The notes beneath the pieces are model-generated. The model was not told where the DNA came from, did no database searches, and was given only the letters and a program-made list of their open reading frames with translations. A DNA stretch of 64,000 nt. It comes from Zooshikella ganghwensis DSM 15267 (GTDB lineage: Bacteria; Pseudomonadota; Gammaproteobacteria; Pseudomonadales; Zooshikellaceae). Below, piece by piece: positions 49,663 to 59,318 of the stretch (position 1 is the first letter of the stretch; each line of letters begins with the position of its first letter). Both the position numbers and the translations under genes were made by a program. The stretch covers positions 20,885 through 84,884 of the forward strand of contig NZ_AUAF01000010.1 of the NCBI RefSeq assembly GCF_000428585.1. The letters run 5' to 3'.

Positions 49663-52600
49663 TTGTCAGCATTATTATCGTTGAGCACACTTCAACAAGC
49701 CCTCCGTTCAAAAGACCCTCAGTTTTCTACATTTCTTAGTCAATATATAGCGCAACAACAAACTGTAGAGCCGCTCTCAAATAAGAACCAACGTACAGAG
49801 TTAATGTTAGCTGAGCAGTTTGTTATACATTTACGTTCCCCTAGTTATCTACAGCTTACAGTCGAGCAACAACAGCAATTTCGTGAAAACTATTTTCAGC
49901 AAGTGACTAAATTACCTGAGACTCATGGACGCTTGTTGATATATAAATTAGTGCTGCCTCTTTGGCAAAGTAAGAGTGTGCTAGATAGACAAATATTATT
50001 ACAGGTTTTAGCTGAGTTACCTTTTGCTTATGGTGTATGGCGGGCAATTAAACTTATCTTTAAGTTGGCTGAGCTAGAGCAAGATTACGAAGTTTACGGA
50101 TTGCTAGCAGCTCGTGTTGATATGGCTCTGGCTAGCCAAGGCCATTTTGATGAGGTAAGTAGTAAAACATTAGCTTATCTTGCACGACGGGTGTGGCGTA
50201 CATTAAGGAATATTAGCAAGCGTTGGCCATCACTTTATCCTGTTGCGGCAGGTCAAGTATTAATTCATTATCGAGATGATACTCCTTGGGCCGCAACTTG
50301 GATTGCTAATCATATTTTTTACCATGAGAGTAAAAAGTATTCACGAAATCAATTTCGTCATATCCGTGACCGACAAAATGTCATTAAACACTGTGCTTTT
50401 TCTGAAGCTTGGCAATTACACTTAAAACCTCTTATCAAGATACTATCACTATCAAATGCAGAGCTGGTAAGGCTTTTTGCTATTGAACTGTTACAAAAGT
50501 ACTTTATAACTGGGTTACGGTCTTTACCGTGTGAATGGCTGAAATCTTTGCCAACGGGTCAAAGTAGAGAAATTGATAAGTTTGTCATTTGGTTAATACA
50601 CAATGCACCCGCTTATGAACAAAAATCACTACTAAAACTTGGGCTGTTTGATTTAATGTGGGGGTTGCTTAACTCTCAAGTTGCAGATGCACGACAGTTT
50701 GCAATTGATTTCTTTCAAGTTAATCGCAAAGAAATAACCTGTGACCAGCTTCTTGAGTTACTACAGTCACAGCACAAAAATACCCGTGCATTTGCTGAGA
50801 CTTTGGTTCAGCTGTTTAATCTTCGTAAGCACGTTTCACTTTCAACTTGGGGTGCATTACTTGCGGATAAGTATGCCCATGAGTTTGCAGCTACGCAGAT
50901 TAAAAAATTGTATACGCGTAAAGAAATTACTTTAGCTTGGTTAAAGCAACAGCTGCTATCAAATAATTATGAAGCCTTTAATTTTGCAGTTAATTATTTA
51001 GTTGATAATTACAGCTTATCTGAAATTACACTGAATTTCTTCTTGGAGTTATTACTTAACAATACTGACGAAGAGCAGCCGTTAGGTGCCTATGTTGCTG
51101 ACTTTGCATTATCGAACATCAAGAACTTTGAACTATCTGGGTTAACACAAGATTACTTACAGCAGCTTTTACTCCATCCTTTAGCCACTGAAACCATTAT
51201 CGACTGGATAAATGAGGGTAAATTAAAAGCAGCAACATTAGGTGCTGCATTTTGCCAATCACTGGTTTATGAACCAGACTGGCAGCAAGCTGAGTGGCGT
51301 GCACAACTTATAAACCAAGATAAAAAGTGGCCTGCAGTGACTCGGTTTATGGAAGAGTTAGCAGAAGAGGTTCGCGACTGGCTTAAGGATGTACGACAGT
51401 TTTCTGCGAAAACACTAGGTTTAGATTGGTTACTTACATTAGCATCATCAACTAACCAGGAATACCATCTGTTTGCAGTTGATATACTCACAATTAATTT
51501 CTTGCCGGCTGACTTTGCCAGTAACACTTCAGCTCAAGCTACAGCTTTATCTGAAGCCAAATCTGTTGTAATAGCACAAGCGGATGAGTCAGTAAATTTT
51601 GAAGGTCAACGCTTCTTATTTACGGGTAAGCTGGCAACAATGACAAGAAGTGAAGCACAAGCATTGGTTAAAAAGCTGGGAGGTACAGTTGCTAGTGCAG
51701 TTAATGGAAAATTAAATTACTTAGTCATTGGTGATGAAGGTTCGCCGCTGTATGGTAATGGTAAAAAAGGTAGCAAGCAGGTTAAAGCTGAGCAACTACA
51801 GGCTCAAGGTGCAGAAATAGCCATTATTTCTGAAACTGCATTTTTGAAAAAAACATCAGGACAGGAAGTTGAGTCTTCAGCTGAAGATATAATGGCTGGA
51901 TGTGAGGTATTGTGGCAGTGGGCAACCGCATCTAAAGTTGAACAGCAAAGCTTAGCCGAATTTGCTCGCCATTATTTAATACGTCATCACCAACAGCTTT
52001 GTTTAATTGAAACTGATCGCCCCGTTGATCCAGGTGCAGAAATTCCTGTTGAGTTTTTAACATTACAGCGCTTTTTTCCTTTGTTTAAACACAGTGACCG
52101 AAAGTTAAGAACTTTTGCCTTACGGTTTGCTGAACAAGAGTGGCAAGCATGGCAGCCCACTACCAAAACTTTGGTTCAATTACTTGAGCAAAATCACCAT
52201 GAAGTAAATGTCTTTATTCAGGACAGCATAGTAAATCAGCCAGCCATCCTGCAAGCTTGCCATTTGGATTTAAGTCACTATAAGGTTGTTGATTGGTTAG
52301 TGTTATGTGAGTCAAACCATAAAGTATCAAGAACGCTTGGCCTGTATGCATTGCAACAACTCGGGCAGTTAACCGCAAATGTGCTTTTATTATTACTTGA
52401 TAGCCCAGATCGACAATTGCGCTATTTTGCAATACATCAATTATGGCTTCACTACCGAAAAGGTAATGGCATTCGTTCAGTTGATATTCCTTTAGATGAT
52501 TGGCAGCAGTTAGTTTGTAATGAATTATTTACCATTCCTCCTACCCGTATGAATAAAAAGAAAGAGGCCTTTTCTACGGCATTTTCCTCTATAAAAAGTA

Positions 52601-52773
52601 AGTGTGCGTTGATTGCAACTATTCAGGAATTTGCTGAGCGTGATTTGCCATTTGCCCAAGCTATTTGGTCATTATTACAATGTTTTAGTCGCTCTTTAAG
52701 TAAAATGGAACGAGAGGCGTGTTTGGTTGCTTTGACTCGAATACGCCTAGCTCATCCAACGCAGTTTGCCTAA
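49663..52773 (+). CDS. Retron-associated HEAT/ARM-repeat protein with internal BRCT domain
   Basis: The 1036-residue protein is mainly alpha-helical repeats of HEAT/ARM type (for example about 80-600 and 740-1030). A BRCT domain sits inside at about 640-730 (FEGQRFLFTGKLATMTRSEA, LVKKLGGTV, KLNYLVIGDEGSPLYGNGKK), resembling the BRCT of DNA ligases, which bind DNA ends or phosphoproteins. The start is TTG 49663 with AAGGTG five bases upstream. It is first of four same-strand genes ending in the RT. No catalytic motif is evident; a scaffold or DNA-sensing role is inferred from the domains. Confidence 0.8.
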   Translation: MSALLSLSTLQQALRSKDPQFSTFLSQYIAQQQTVEPLSNKNQRTELMLAEQFVIHLRSPSYLQLTVEQQQQFRENYFQQVTKLPETHGRLLIYKLVLPLWQSKSVLDRQILLQVLAELPFAYGVWRAIKLIFKLAELEQDYEVYGLLAARVDMALASQGHFDEVSSKTLAYLARRVWRTLRNISKRWPSLYPVAAGQVLIHYRDDTPWAATWIANHIFYHESKKYSRNQFRHIRDRQNVIKHCAFSEAWQLHLKPLIKILSLSNAELVRLFAIELLQKYFITGLRSLPCEWLKSLPTGQSREIDKFVIWLIHNAPAYEQKSLLKLGLFDLMWGLLNSQVADARQFAIDFFQVNRKEITCDQLLELLQSQHKNTRAFAETLVQLFNLRKHVSLSTWGALLADKYAHEFAATQIKKLYTRKEITLAWLKQQLLSNNYEAFNFAVNYLVDNYSLSEITLNFFLELLLNNTDEEQPLGAYVADFALSNIKNFELSGLTQDYLQQLLLHPLATETIIDWINEGKLKAATLGAAFCQSLVYEPDWQQAEWRAQLINQDKKWPAVTRFMEELAEEVRDWLKDVRQFSAKTLGLDWLLTLASSTNQEYHLFAVDILTINFLPADFASNTSAQATALSEAKSVVIAQADESVNFEGQRFLFTGKLATMTRSEAQALVKKLGGTVASAVNGKLNYLVIGDEGSPLYGNGKKGSKQVKAEQLQAQGAEIAIISETAFLKKTSGQEVESSAEDIMAGCEVLWQWATASKVEQQSLAEFARHYLIRHHQQLCLIETDRPVDPGAEIPVEFLTLQRFFPLFKHSDRKLRTFALRFAEQEWQAWQPTTKTLVQLLEQNHHEVNVFIQDSIVNQPAILQACHLDLSHYKVVDWLVLCESNHKVSRTLGLYALQQLGQLTANVLLLLLDSPDRQLRYFAIHQLWLHYRKGNGIRSVDIPLDDWQQLVCNELFTIPPTRMNKKKEAFSTAFSSIKSKCALIATIQEFAERDLPFAQAIWSLLQCFSRSLSKMEREACLVALTRIRLAHPTQFA

Positions 52774-52796
52774 TTAAAAAAGAGCAGGAAGAAGTT

Positions 52797-55700
52797 ATGA
52801 GCCAGACGCTTTATTTACCCTATCGAGGTGCTATTCGTGCTCTGTTAGGTCATGATAATCAGTTGTATTGGGTGACAGAGCATAGTGAAGGGCAACCAAC
52901 AGGGCTATATTACTACAACGTAAAAACTAAGCAGTTTAAAAGAGATGTTTTAGCGACCGGTGCTAAGCATATAGCAATTGATGAAGGTATTTTATGGTTG
53001 ATGGATAGCCAACATCAGCTGTGGAAAAAATCACTTGCTGACGATGTACTGACACCAGTGCCATTTTCTCCGGCTGAATCAATAGAGATTGATACGATTG
53101 TTATCGCCGACAAGCAATTAGCTGTTTTACAGCAGCAGTATATTTGGTTGCTTGGCACAAAAAATGGTGAGTTACAGCAACAGCTGACGCTTATGGAACC
53201 AGGTGTAAAACTGGCTGTTGATAAAACAGGAAAATATATTGCTGTGGGTAGCATACAAGGTTTACTCACTATTTATGCTTTTACCGAAGAAAAAGGGTGG
53301 CAGCTATATCTCCAACAGGAAGTTCATAAACAGGCTTTTACTGCGTTAGCTTTTAGTGAGACGGATGGGCGTTTATACAGTTGTGGCCAAGATAAAACAT
53401 TTTATTGCATTGATATTCATACTGGGCATGATGACATTGCGTTGCTGGATCGAGGACAAAGCGCAATGCATAAGCAAGCGATTAAAGAATTATTCATTAC
53501 TGAAAATCGCCTGTTTACAGCAGCCAGTGATAAAACACTAAAAAGCTGGCCAATGACGAAAGGACAATCAGTGACTTATACAGGTAAGATTCCAGTGCCT
53601 GTAGGTTTGGCTTATGTGCAAGATTCAGAACAAGGTTGGTTAGCTGTTGCGGGTGAAGACCATACCATTCAATTAATAGCCCTTACAGCTGAACACCGTT
53701 TTGGTCAGTCGCAAAAAGTCATTAAAGACGCTATAGCTGAAGCAAAGTTTAATCTTTCTGCAAGTGATATAAAGCATCGACAGCAAGGTATTGAGCAGCT
53801 GGCCCAACACTTTGATCAACAATCACTTCGTTTATTGGCAGACGTTGTTGAGCGTGAGCGGGACGTTGAGCTTAGGCGGTTAGCAGCAAAATACCTTACT
53901 GAAGCACGTCACCCTAGTTGTTTGAACTTATGGTTAAAACAGCTTAAGCATAGTGATGATGACGTTAGGCTCAATGCATTTACGGCACTACAGTCTATTA
54001 CGCAACGTGGTGATATTCGTTTAGCGCAAAAGGCATTACAAACAGAGTATGAAAATATTGGTTTTGCCGCATTAGCACTATTGACTGAGTGGGTGAATGC
54101 TAATGAAGAAGGACAGTCACAAAGTGTTTTAATGGAAGCATTAAATCACAATAATAATCGAATACGACATTATGCTCTGCACTGTCTTGAACAAGCAACA
54201 AGTGAAACAATTGAAATTTATTTACATGCATTAAATACAAAGTTTTCTGATATTCGAAGGGCAGCGCTTATTCGTTGCTATCAACAGCAGCAATTAATGA
54301 ACTCTGCTGTAAATATTGCTGTAAGGCAGCGTTTAAGTGATCAGGACAATGATGTTCGAAATACGGCTTTTTGGGTTATGGTTCTCAGTCGTAAAGCGCT
54401 TGCTGCTTTTTTATATCAAGCAGATGAATATATTGCACGGCAATTAACCGATATAAATGATTTTTCTCTGAATGGTCAAAATAATCATAAGTCGCTTGAA
54501 AAACAGTTTGCGAATGTACCTTTACTTACACAGCATGATATAGATATTTTGCTGCCTGCCTCGGTTTCTCATTATACCGATATTGTTTTATTAGCAGCTC
54601 GCTGTTTAGCGCATCAGCAGCATCCCTGTGCACTTCCTGTATTGTTGCAATTGGTTAATCATCAGGCGCAGTCTACACGTCTAGATGTATGTTATGCCCT
54701 GTCATTACTTAAAGATCAGCATGCACTCTCACATCTCCAATGGTTGCTGAATGATAAAGATGGTGGTGTACGTATGGCTGCGTTCAGTGCCATTGAACAG
54801 CTCTTAATGGATGAGCCTTATCAAGTGATTGCATTGGCATGGCAATCAACTGCAGAAGATGTGCATCTACAAGGATTACAGCGCTTGTTGGCTATGCTTG
54901 AGGATGTAGAGCCGTCTTATCGTAAGTATTGGTTATTGCAAGGTATCAGCAGCCCTCATCAGCGAGTAAGACAAGAGGCCGCTAAGGCATGTTTGAATAC
55001 AGCCTGGTCAGAAGGTAAAGCTGAAGGTGTAGCTTTATTATTGGATAGTCACTTTGAAGACTGCCATCTTATTGCCTTACATGAATTGTTAGCACATAAA
55101 AGGAGTGCTTGGCAGCCAGATCTGTTGATCCAGTTGTTTAATGATGGGTTTTATGAGGTTCGTTCACAGGCATTTGCTGCAGCTCAAAAGCAATTTGAAG
55201 ATCAGCCAATAAAACCCTTACAGCATGCGGCAGAATCATTGCATAGGGATTTGCGTCAGCAGGCATTAAAGCAGCTAATTGATTTAAACTCTGATGCGGC
55301 ACAATTACTGCTGGTGTCGTTTATTGCAGATGAAGATCCCGAGCTACGTCATCAGGCAATTGACTCTCTCATTATTGCTCAAGCTTGGGATGAAGTTGCG
55401 GTTGCATTAAGCTCAACCCATAAAGACTGTGTTATAGCTGCAGCAAAAGCCTTGACGATGGTTGGTGATGAGCGCGCACAACAGGCTTTATGTCAGTTAC
55501 TGGCTGAAAAAGCACCTGAAAGTAAAGAGCACAAAATAATATGGCAGAACCGTCAAATAGAAGTGCTTGAGGCACTTGCTGAACTTGGTTCTGCAGACGC
55601 CATACCTTATATTCAACCTTATTTACAAGATAAGCATCAGCCACTAGCCACCACAGCAACCTATGCATTAAGTTGGTGTGCTACGCCGGCTGAGCAAGGT

Positions 55701-58700
55701 TTGTTACAACGCTTATTGCAAGTCGATAATACTTTGCAGCAAGCCTATGCGGCTTTGGGTTTGGTGTTGTTGGGTCAGCATGAGGCTGCTGGTATTCTTG
55801 AACAGAAAAACTCAGCCTTGACTTCGTGGCAGCAATTGGCGGTTTTTCTGTGTCTAAATAAAACAGTTGCAGGACATAGTGAGCCATTAACAGTCCGAAA
55901 TACATTACCTGATGTCATTCAGAACCAGCCGCTACTTGGTTTTTTATTGGGGGTTTTACCCCATACCTGTCCACAAGCCTTAGACCCGACTCCATTATTA
56001 GACTTATTAAATCAGCGTGATTTACAGCTACACCTTTATGTTGCTCAAGCATTAGCTGTATTTAATGATAAGCCTGCACTACAGAAAACCATTGAGCAAA
56101 GTGTTGTATGTTGGCTACAGCAAGAGAGTAGTGAACTGTCTGGGTCTTCTACTAAAAAAATGGGTGATGATCAGGCTACTTTGTCAACAGATGTAACAAC
56201 TGAAACACTGCTAACGCTGGATGATTTTAACATCATGGCAGCTATTCTTTTGGCTGATAATCTGCCATTGAAAGCACGCTTTGCTTACCAGTTATTTTCA
56301 TGGGTGTCAGAAGAACCAAAACGTGCACGATTAATTTGGTTGCGATTCAAACAGCGTTATCAAGAAGATATTCAGCAATTGTTGCTTAATGCTGATACAC
56401 AGTCTCAACAAAATATACCTCCAACGAGTGAACAATGCCTACAACAGTGGGCACTTGGTATTTTGTATGGCTTATTGAGTCATCAACAATTGCTGTCATC
56501 ACAAGGAGTTGCTTTACGGCTAACTACTTTGCAAACCATCATCAAATTAACAGATCAATTTGGCGTATGGTGGCAACAAGCTGAACCCATATTAATTCAG
56601 TGTTTACATGATAAATATGCAGATATTCGCCAGCGTGCTTGGGCATTACTGTCTTCTCGTACTCAGCAAAAGCCATTGCTGATAGGGGAAGCCCTACAGA
56701 GCCAGTACTTAGATATTGCTAAAGCAGGTCTTCAACTGATCGCTGCAGAAAGGGTGAGTTATGCAGAAGTTGCTGTGTTAAAACAGTGTTTACAAGAACG
56801 TACGGATGGTTTGGAGTTTGAGGCGTTTACTTTATACGCTCAGTTTAAAGGTGAAGTACAAGCTGCTGCGCTAGGTACAAAAGCCAGCTCAGCTCAGCTT
56901 CGATCAAATACTGTTCAATGGTTACTTAAAAGTTATGAAGAAGGCAAATCTGAATTAATTGCCATTTTAGTTGAGGCGATGCAGGGAGCTTGGCGGGATA
57001 CAGCCTTGCAGGTGGCTATTGCACTTTATCAGCAGCAAGGATTACTGTCATCACAACAAGATGCTCATTTACAAGCGGGTAAAATGCTTGTTCCACAAGG
57101 GCAGTCGCAGGCAATGGTGGTGCTACTCAACTTATTAGCCGATAGCCAGCAGCAAAGGGAAGCCCGCATAATTGTGAATGCCTTACGGCAGGTTAATCAG
57201 CCTGAAATTGTTGGGCCAGTCATGCAAATGATTGAAAGTAATCGCTCAAAGTCACTGCCTGCTGAGGATTTACTGACCATCGTTGCTAAATATCGACAGG
57301 TAACGTTAGCACCACAACTACTTAAGCTTTTAAATAAGCACCAGCATACGCGAGCAGTAACGGATGCTTTGACCACTATCAGTGGTTATGACCAAGCCTT
57401 AAAAATTACACCTACTCAGCAACTGCAAACTACGAAATATCCATTATGTGATGAGTTACTTGTGCAGCTGGTGCAAACGCTAGTCAATTTAGGTCACTTT
57501 GAGCGTTTAGAGAAACTCTTAAAGCCTTTAAAGTTTGCTGAGTCTGCTGATATTAATTCCCTGCTCGCGAATATAATGCCGTGTTTGCCTGATGCGATGT
57601 TTTATCGCTTACTTGAACACTATACATGGCGTGTAAGATACCGTGGGGCAAGTGCCCAATTATTACAGCAATTACTTGCACACCGACAAGCACAAGTGCG
57701 CTTTATTGCTGCAGAAGGCCTGGCAATGGTGGGTGATCGGGCGGGTAAGCGTATTTTGTTAGCGGCCATTGATATGGACCCAGCGTATGAAAATCGCCAG
57801 CGTGCAGTCATTGCTTTAGGTCGTCTTGGTGATGCAGATACAGTTGATTTATTACTGGATCTTGCGACCAATGAAGAACATGCGCTACAAGATGATGCGA
57901 TAGAAGCAGTAGGTTACCTCAAGCATACAGACCAAGCTGATAAAGTACTCAGCTTACTAACCAAAATAGTGAAGCAAGGCGAAAATAATTACGCATCACA
58001 AATTGATCGCGCAATTAAAGCATTAAGGTGGTTTGATTCTCCCAAGTCTTGGGCTGCTCTGGTAGCGTGTATTAAAAATAAAGCATTTTTACCTCGGTAT
58101 CGTGTTGAGGCGCTAAGGCAAATGCGATTTGCTCAAGATACACAACACCTGAGAGTTTTATTTAACTTGGTTGAGCTGGACGATAATAGGCGTATTGTCA
58201 GTGTAGCAATGGAAGTGGCGGAGCATATCTGGCCTGTTACTGACAACCAGGTACGCGAAATTGATTATGTGGTGCTTAAAAATCAAGCAAACTATTGGGA
58301 TGAAAAATTATTAATTCGTGTTGCTCGTTATGGGGATGGATTAAAGCGTTTACTGCTGTTAGCAGAGTGTAGCGCTAAAACCAAACAACTATTGAGTCAA
58401 GGGTTTTTAGCTAATCCCATTTATGACGAGTCCATATTATTACAGGGTATTACTCACGAGCATCCTGATGTGAATGGTATGGCTGCTAGGTTGATAGGAC
58501 GTTTGAGTGACCCTTCAAGCACGGCACTGGCAGCAGTGGAAGCAATGTGTCAGCGGCAATTAACATATTTCCGGCGTTCAGTGCTACCACTCCACATTGT
58601 TGAAGCAGACCAGAAAAACTTTGATCAAAAACAACTAAAGAACTGTTTGCGGGATGGTGTCTGGTGTTTAATTAAACACCAAGCTGCGGATATTGTGCTT

Positions 58701-59318
58701 ACTACGGTCTACCAGTTACCTGCAAAGTATTTAGCTGTTCAGTCGTTAATGGCTCGAGTAATACAGCTTCAGCTGCAACAGTCGTATACCATGAGTGAAC
58801 CGTTAATTGAGTTGCTGGAGTCACTCAAAAATCATGTTCAAGGTAGTTTGCAGCAACAAGTATTTACATTATTGAGTAAGGTACATAATGAACCTATAGC
58901 TGACAGCACCACTAATGCTTTTGACGCTTTGGCAGAAAATTGGTTAGGACAGCCTTCGCTGGAGTTACTGCAAAGATTGGAAGAAGACACGCAGCAACCC
59001 TTATTAGCATTGGCGGGCAAACAACAACACTCTATTGAGTCACTGTTGGCACTTATAAACAATGAGCAGCTAATTACACAGCAGCGTGCTGATGCACTCC
59101 TGGCATTAGGTTACTTACAAGCTGAAGATGCGGAGTTTGCATTGGAAAAACTCATTAAAGCCAAGTCACTATCACCCTCTCTGCAAAAAACAGCATATCG
59201 TGCATTGCGTAGTAGCCAGCGTGCTCGCCAACGTAAGAAAATTGAGCTGAGTGTAGCGGATGTGTTAGGCGATGATGCGAGTGATAAATCACTGGAAATA
59301 GGAGATCAGTATGAGTGA
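52797..59318 (+). CDS. Retron-associated giant beta-propeller plus HEAT-repeat protein
   Basis: The 2173-residue protein starts at ATG 52797 (MSQTLYLPYRGAIRALLGHD) with AGGAAG upstream, 23 bases after the previous stop; an upstream in-frame start would overlap that gene. Residues about 1-320 are WD40-like repeats (for example FTALAFSETDGRLYSCGQDKTF). The rest is a very long HEAT solenoid with dozens of units of the type DDVRLNAFTALQSI and IRRAALIRC. The next gene overlaps its stop by eight bases. No enzymatic motif is seen. It looks like a platform or sensor protein; no frameshift breaks the 6.5-kb frame. Confidence 0.8.
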   Translation: MSQTLYLPYRGAIRALLGHDNQLYWVTEHSEGQPTGLYYYNVKTKQFKRDVLATGAKHIAIDEGILWLMDSQHQLWKKSLADDVLTPVPFSPAESIEIDTIVIADKQLAVLQQQYIWLLGTKNGELQQQLTLMEPGVKLAVDKTGKYIAVGSIQGLLTIYAFTEEKGWQLYLQQEVHKQAFTALAFSETDGRLYSCGQDKTFYCIDIHTGHDDIALLDRGQSAMHKQAIKELFITENRLFTAASDKTLKSWPMTKGQSVTYTGKIPVPVGLAYVQDSEQGWLAVAGEDHTIQLIALTAEHRFGQSQKVIKDAIAEAKFNLSASDIKHRQQGIEQLAQHFDQQSLRLLADVVERERDVELRRLAAKYLTEARHPSCLNLWLKQLKHSDDDVRLNAFTALQSITQRGDIRLAQKALQTEYENIGFAALALLTEWVNANEEGQSQSVLMEALNHNNNRIRHYALHCLEQATSETIEIYLHALNTKFSDIRRAALIRCYQQQQLMNSAVNIAVRQRLSDQDNDVRNTAFWVMVLSRKALAAFLYQADEYIARQLTDINDFSLNGQNNHKSLEKQFANVPLLTQHDIDILLPASVSHYTDIVLLAARCLAHQQHPCALPVLLQLVNHQAQSTRLDVCYALSLLKDQHALSHLQWLLNDKDGGVRMAAFSAIEQLLMDEPYQVIALAWQSTAEDVHLQGLQRLLAMLEDVEPSYRKYWLLQGISSPHQRVRQEAAKACLNTAWSEGKAEGVALLLDSHFEDCHLIALHELLAHKRSAWQPDLLIQLFNDGFYEVRSQAFAAAQKQFEDQPIKPLQHAAESLHRDLRQQALKQLIDLNSDAAQLLLVSFIADEDPELRHQAIDSLIIAQAWDEVAVALSSTHKDCVIAAAKALTMVGDERAQQALCQLLAEKAPESKEHKIIWQNRQIEVLEALAELGSADAIPYIQPYLQDKHQPLATTATYALSWCATPAEQGLLQRLLQVDNTLQQAYAALGLVLLGQHEAAGILEQKNSALTSWQQLAVFLCLNKTVAGHSEPLTVRNTLPDVIQNQPLLGFLLGVLPHTCPQALDPTPLLDLLNQRDLQLHLYVAQALAVFNDKPALQKTIEQSVVCWLQQESSELSGSSTKKMGDDQATLSTDVTTETLLTLDDFNIMAAILLADNLPLKARFAYQLFSWVSEEPKRARLIWLRFKQRYQEDIQQLLLNADTQSQQNIPPTSEQCLQQWALGILYGLLSHQQLLSSQGVALRLTTLQTIIKLTDQFGVWWQQAEPILIQCLHDKYADIRQRAWALLSSRTQQKPLLIGEALQSQYLDIAKAGLQLIAAERVSYAEVAVLKQCLQERTDGLEFEAFTLYAQFKGEVQAAALGTKASSAQLRSNTVQWLLKSYEEGKSELIAILVEAMQGAWRDTALQVAIALYQQQGLLSSQQDAHLQAGKMLVPQGQSQAMVVLLNLLADSQQQREARIIVNALRQVNQPEIVGPVMQMIESNRSKSLPAEDLLTIVAKYRQVTLAPQLLKLLNKHQHTRAVTDALTTISGYDQALKITPTQQLQTTKYPLCDELLVQLVQTLVNLGHFERLEKLLKPLKFAESADINSLLANIMPCLPDAMFYRLLEHYTWRVRYRGASAQLLQQLLAHRQAQVRFIAAEGLAMVGDRAGKRILLAAIDMDPAYENRQRAVIALGRLGDADTVDLLLDLATNEEHALQDDAIEAVGYLKHTDQADKVLSLLTKIVKQGENNYASQIDRAIKALRWFDSPKSWAALVACIKNKAFLPRYRVEALRQMRFAQDTQHLRVLFNLVELDDNRRIVSVAMEVAEHIWPVTDNQVREIDYVVLKNQANYWDEKLLIRVARYGDGLKRLLLLAECSAKTKQLLSQGFLANPIYDESILLQGITHEHPDVNGMAARLIGRLSDPSSTALAAVEAMCQRQLTYFRRSVLPLHIVEADQKNFDQKQLKNCLRDGVWCLIKHQAADIVLTTVYQLPAKYLAVQSLMARVIQLQLQQSYTMSEPLIELLESLKNHVQGSLQQQVFTLLSKVHNEPIADSTTNAFDALAENWLGQPSLELLQRLEEDTQQPLLALAGKQQHSIESLLALINNEQLITQQRADALLALGYLQAEDAEFALEKLIKAKSLSPSLQKTAYRALRSSQRARQRKKIELSVADVLGDDASDKSLEIGDQYE

